Part shown: one piece after another, positions 6,343 to 6,378 of the stretch | Layout of the letters: each line of letters starts with the position of its first letter | Position numbering within the stretch: position 1 is the first letter of the stretch | DNA from: Bacilli bacterium | GTDB taxonomy: Bacteria; Bacillota_I; Bacilli_A; RFN20; CAG-826 | Assembly: GCA_024693415.1 (NCBI GenBank) | Contig: JAILKX010000145.1 | Span: 1 to 6,378 of the forward strand | DNA length: 6,378 bases | Direction of reading: 5' to 3' | The notes under the pieces: model-generated | Databases searched by the model: none | What the model was told of the DNA's origin: nothing | The model's input: only the letters and a program-made list of their open reading frames with translations | Program-made: the position numbers and the translations under genes

Positions 6343-6371
6343 ACAGTGATGATACAAAATCACTGTTTTTT
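6343..6371 (+). terminator. Intrinsic terminator after tRNA-Arg
   Basis: ACAGTGAT (6343-6350) pairs perfectly with ATCACTGT (6359-6366) around an 8-nt loop, and a run of six T's spans 6366-6371. It starts 11 nt after the encoded CCA. There is no matching A tract upstream, so it should terminate only plus-strand transcription, ending the tRNA transcript and any read-through from uvrC. Confidence 0.9.
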
Positions 6372-6378
6372 GTTGTGA

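Overview
This is an ordinary-looking chromosomal housekeeping segment from a bacterium. The combination of an RNase HIII (rnhC), a MutS2 with a C-terminal Smr domain and a nearby uvrC points to the Bacillota (Firmicutes), most likely a member of the class Bacilli or one of its uncultured gut relatives. That placement is inference from gene content. By eye the GC content is slightly above half, high for that group. The standard code applies: TGA ends three of the genes at positions where the protein families normally end. No mobile element, CRISPR array or prophage-like gene is visible.

Layout. Positions 2-235 hold the 3' end of lspA (signal peptidase II), with an unusual acidic tail. It is followed after 7 bp by rluD (243-1148), a 23S rRNA pseudouridine synthase, probably in the same operon. 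rnhC (RNase HIII) lies convergently on the minus strand (1131-2054) and overlaps the end of rluD by 18 bp. Each of these two genes appears to use an intrinsic terminator located inside the 3' coding end of the other. A 69-bp divergent intergenic region (2055-2123) separates rnhC from mutS2 (2124-4436). mutS2 overlaps uvrC (4433-6205) by the 4-bp ATGA, so the two are almost certainly co-transcribed and translationally coupled. Downstream, a tRNA-Arg (anticodon TCT, 6256-6332 with encoded CCA) has its own promoter and a clear intrinsic terminator, forming a compact stand-alone unit.

How the genes work together. rnhC, mutS2 and uvrC concern genome and ribosome maintenance: removal of RNA from DNA hybrids, recombination control or rescue of collided ribosomes, and nucleotide excision repair. 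rluD modifies 23S rRNA, and lspA matures lipoproteins at the membrane. Bacillus subtilis carries rnhC, then (with zapA, a cvpA-like gene and polX between) mutS2, and further on uvrC, so this window looks like a compacted and partly inverted version of that neighbourhood.

Most notable observations: two reciprocally buried terminators at the rluD/rnhC junction; two divergent promoters whose -10 boxes sit so close to the start codons that rnhC and mutS2 mRNAs are probably leaderless; loss of the acidic and basic residues of the LDLR motif in the MutS2 Smr domain; and an almost complete lack of tryptophan in the encoded proteins. I found no evidence of a novel multi-gene system.
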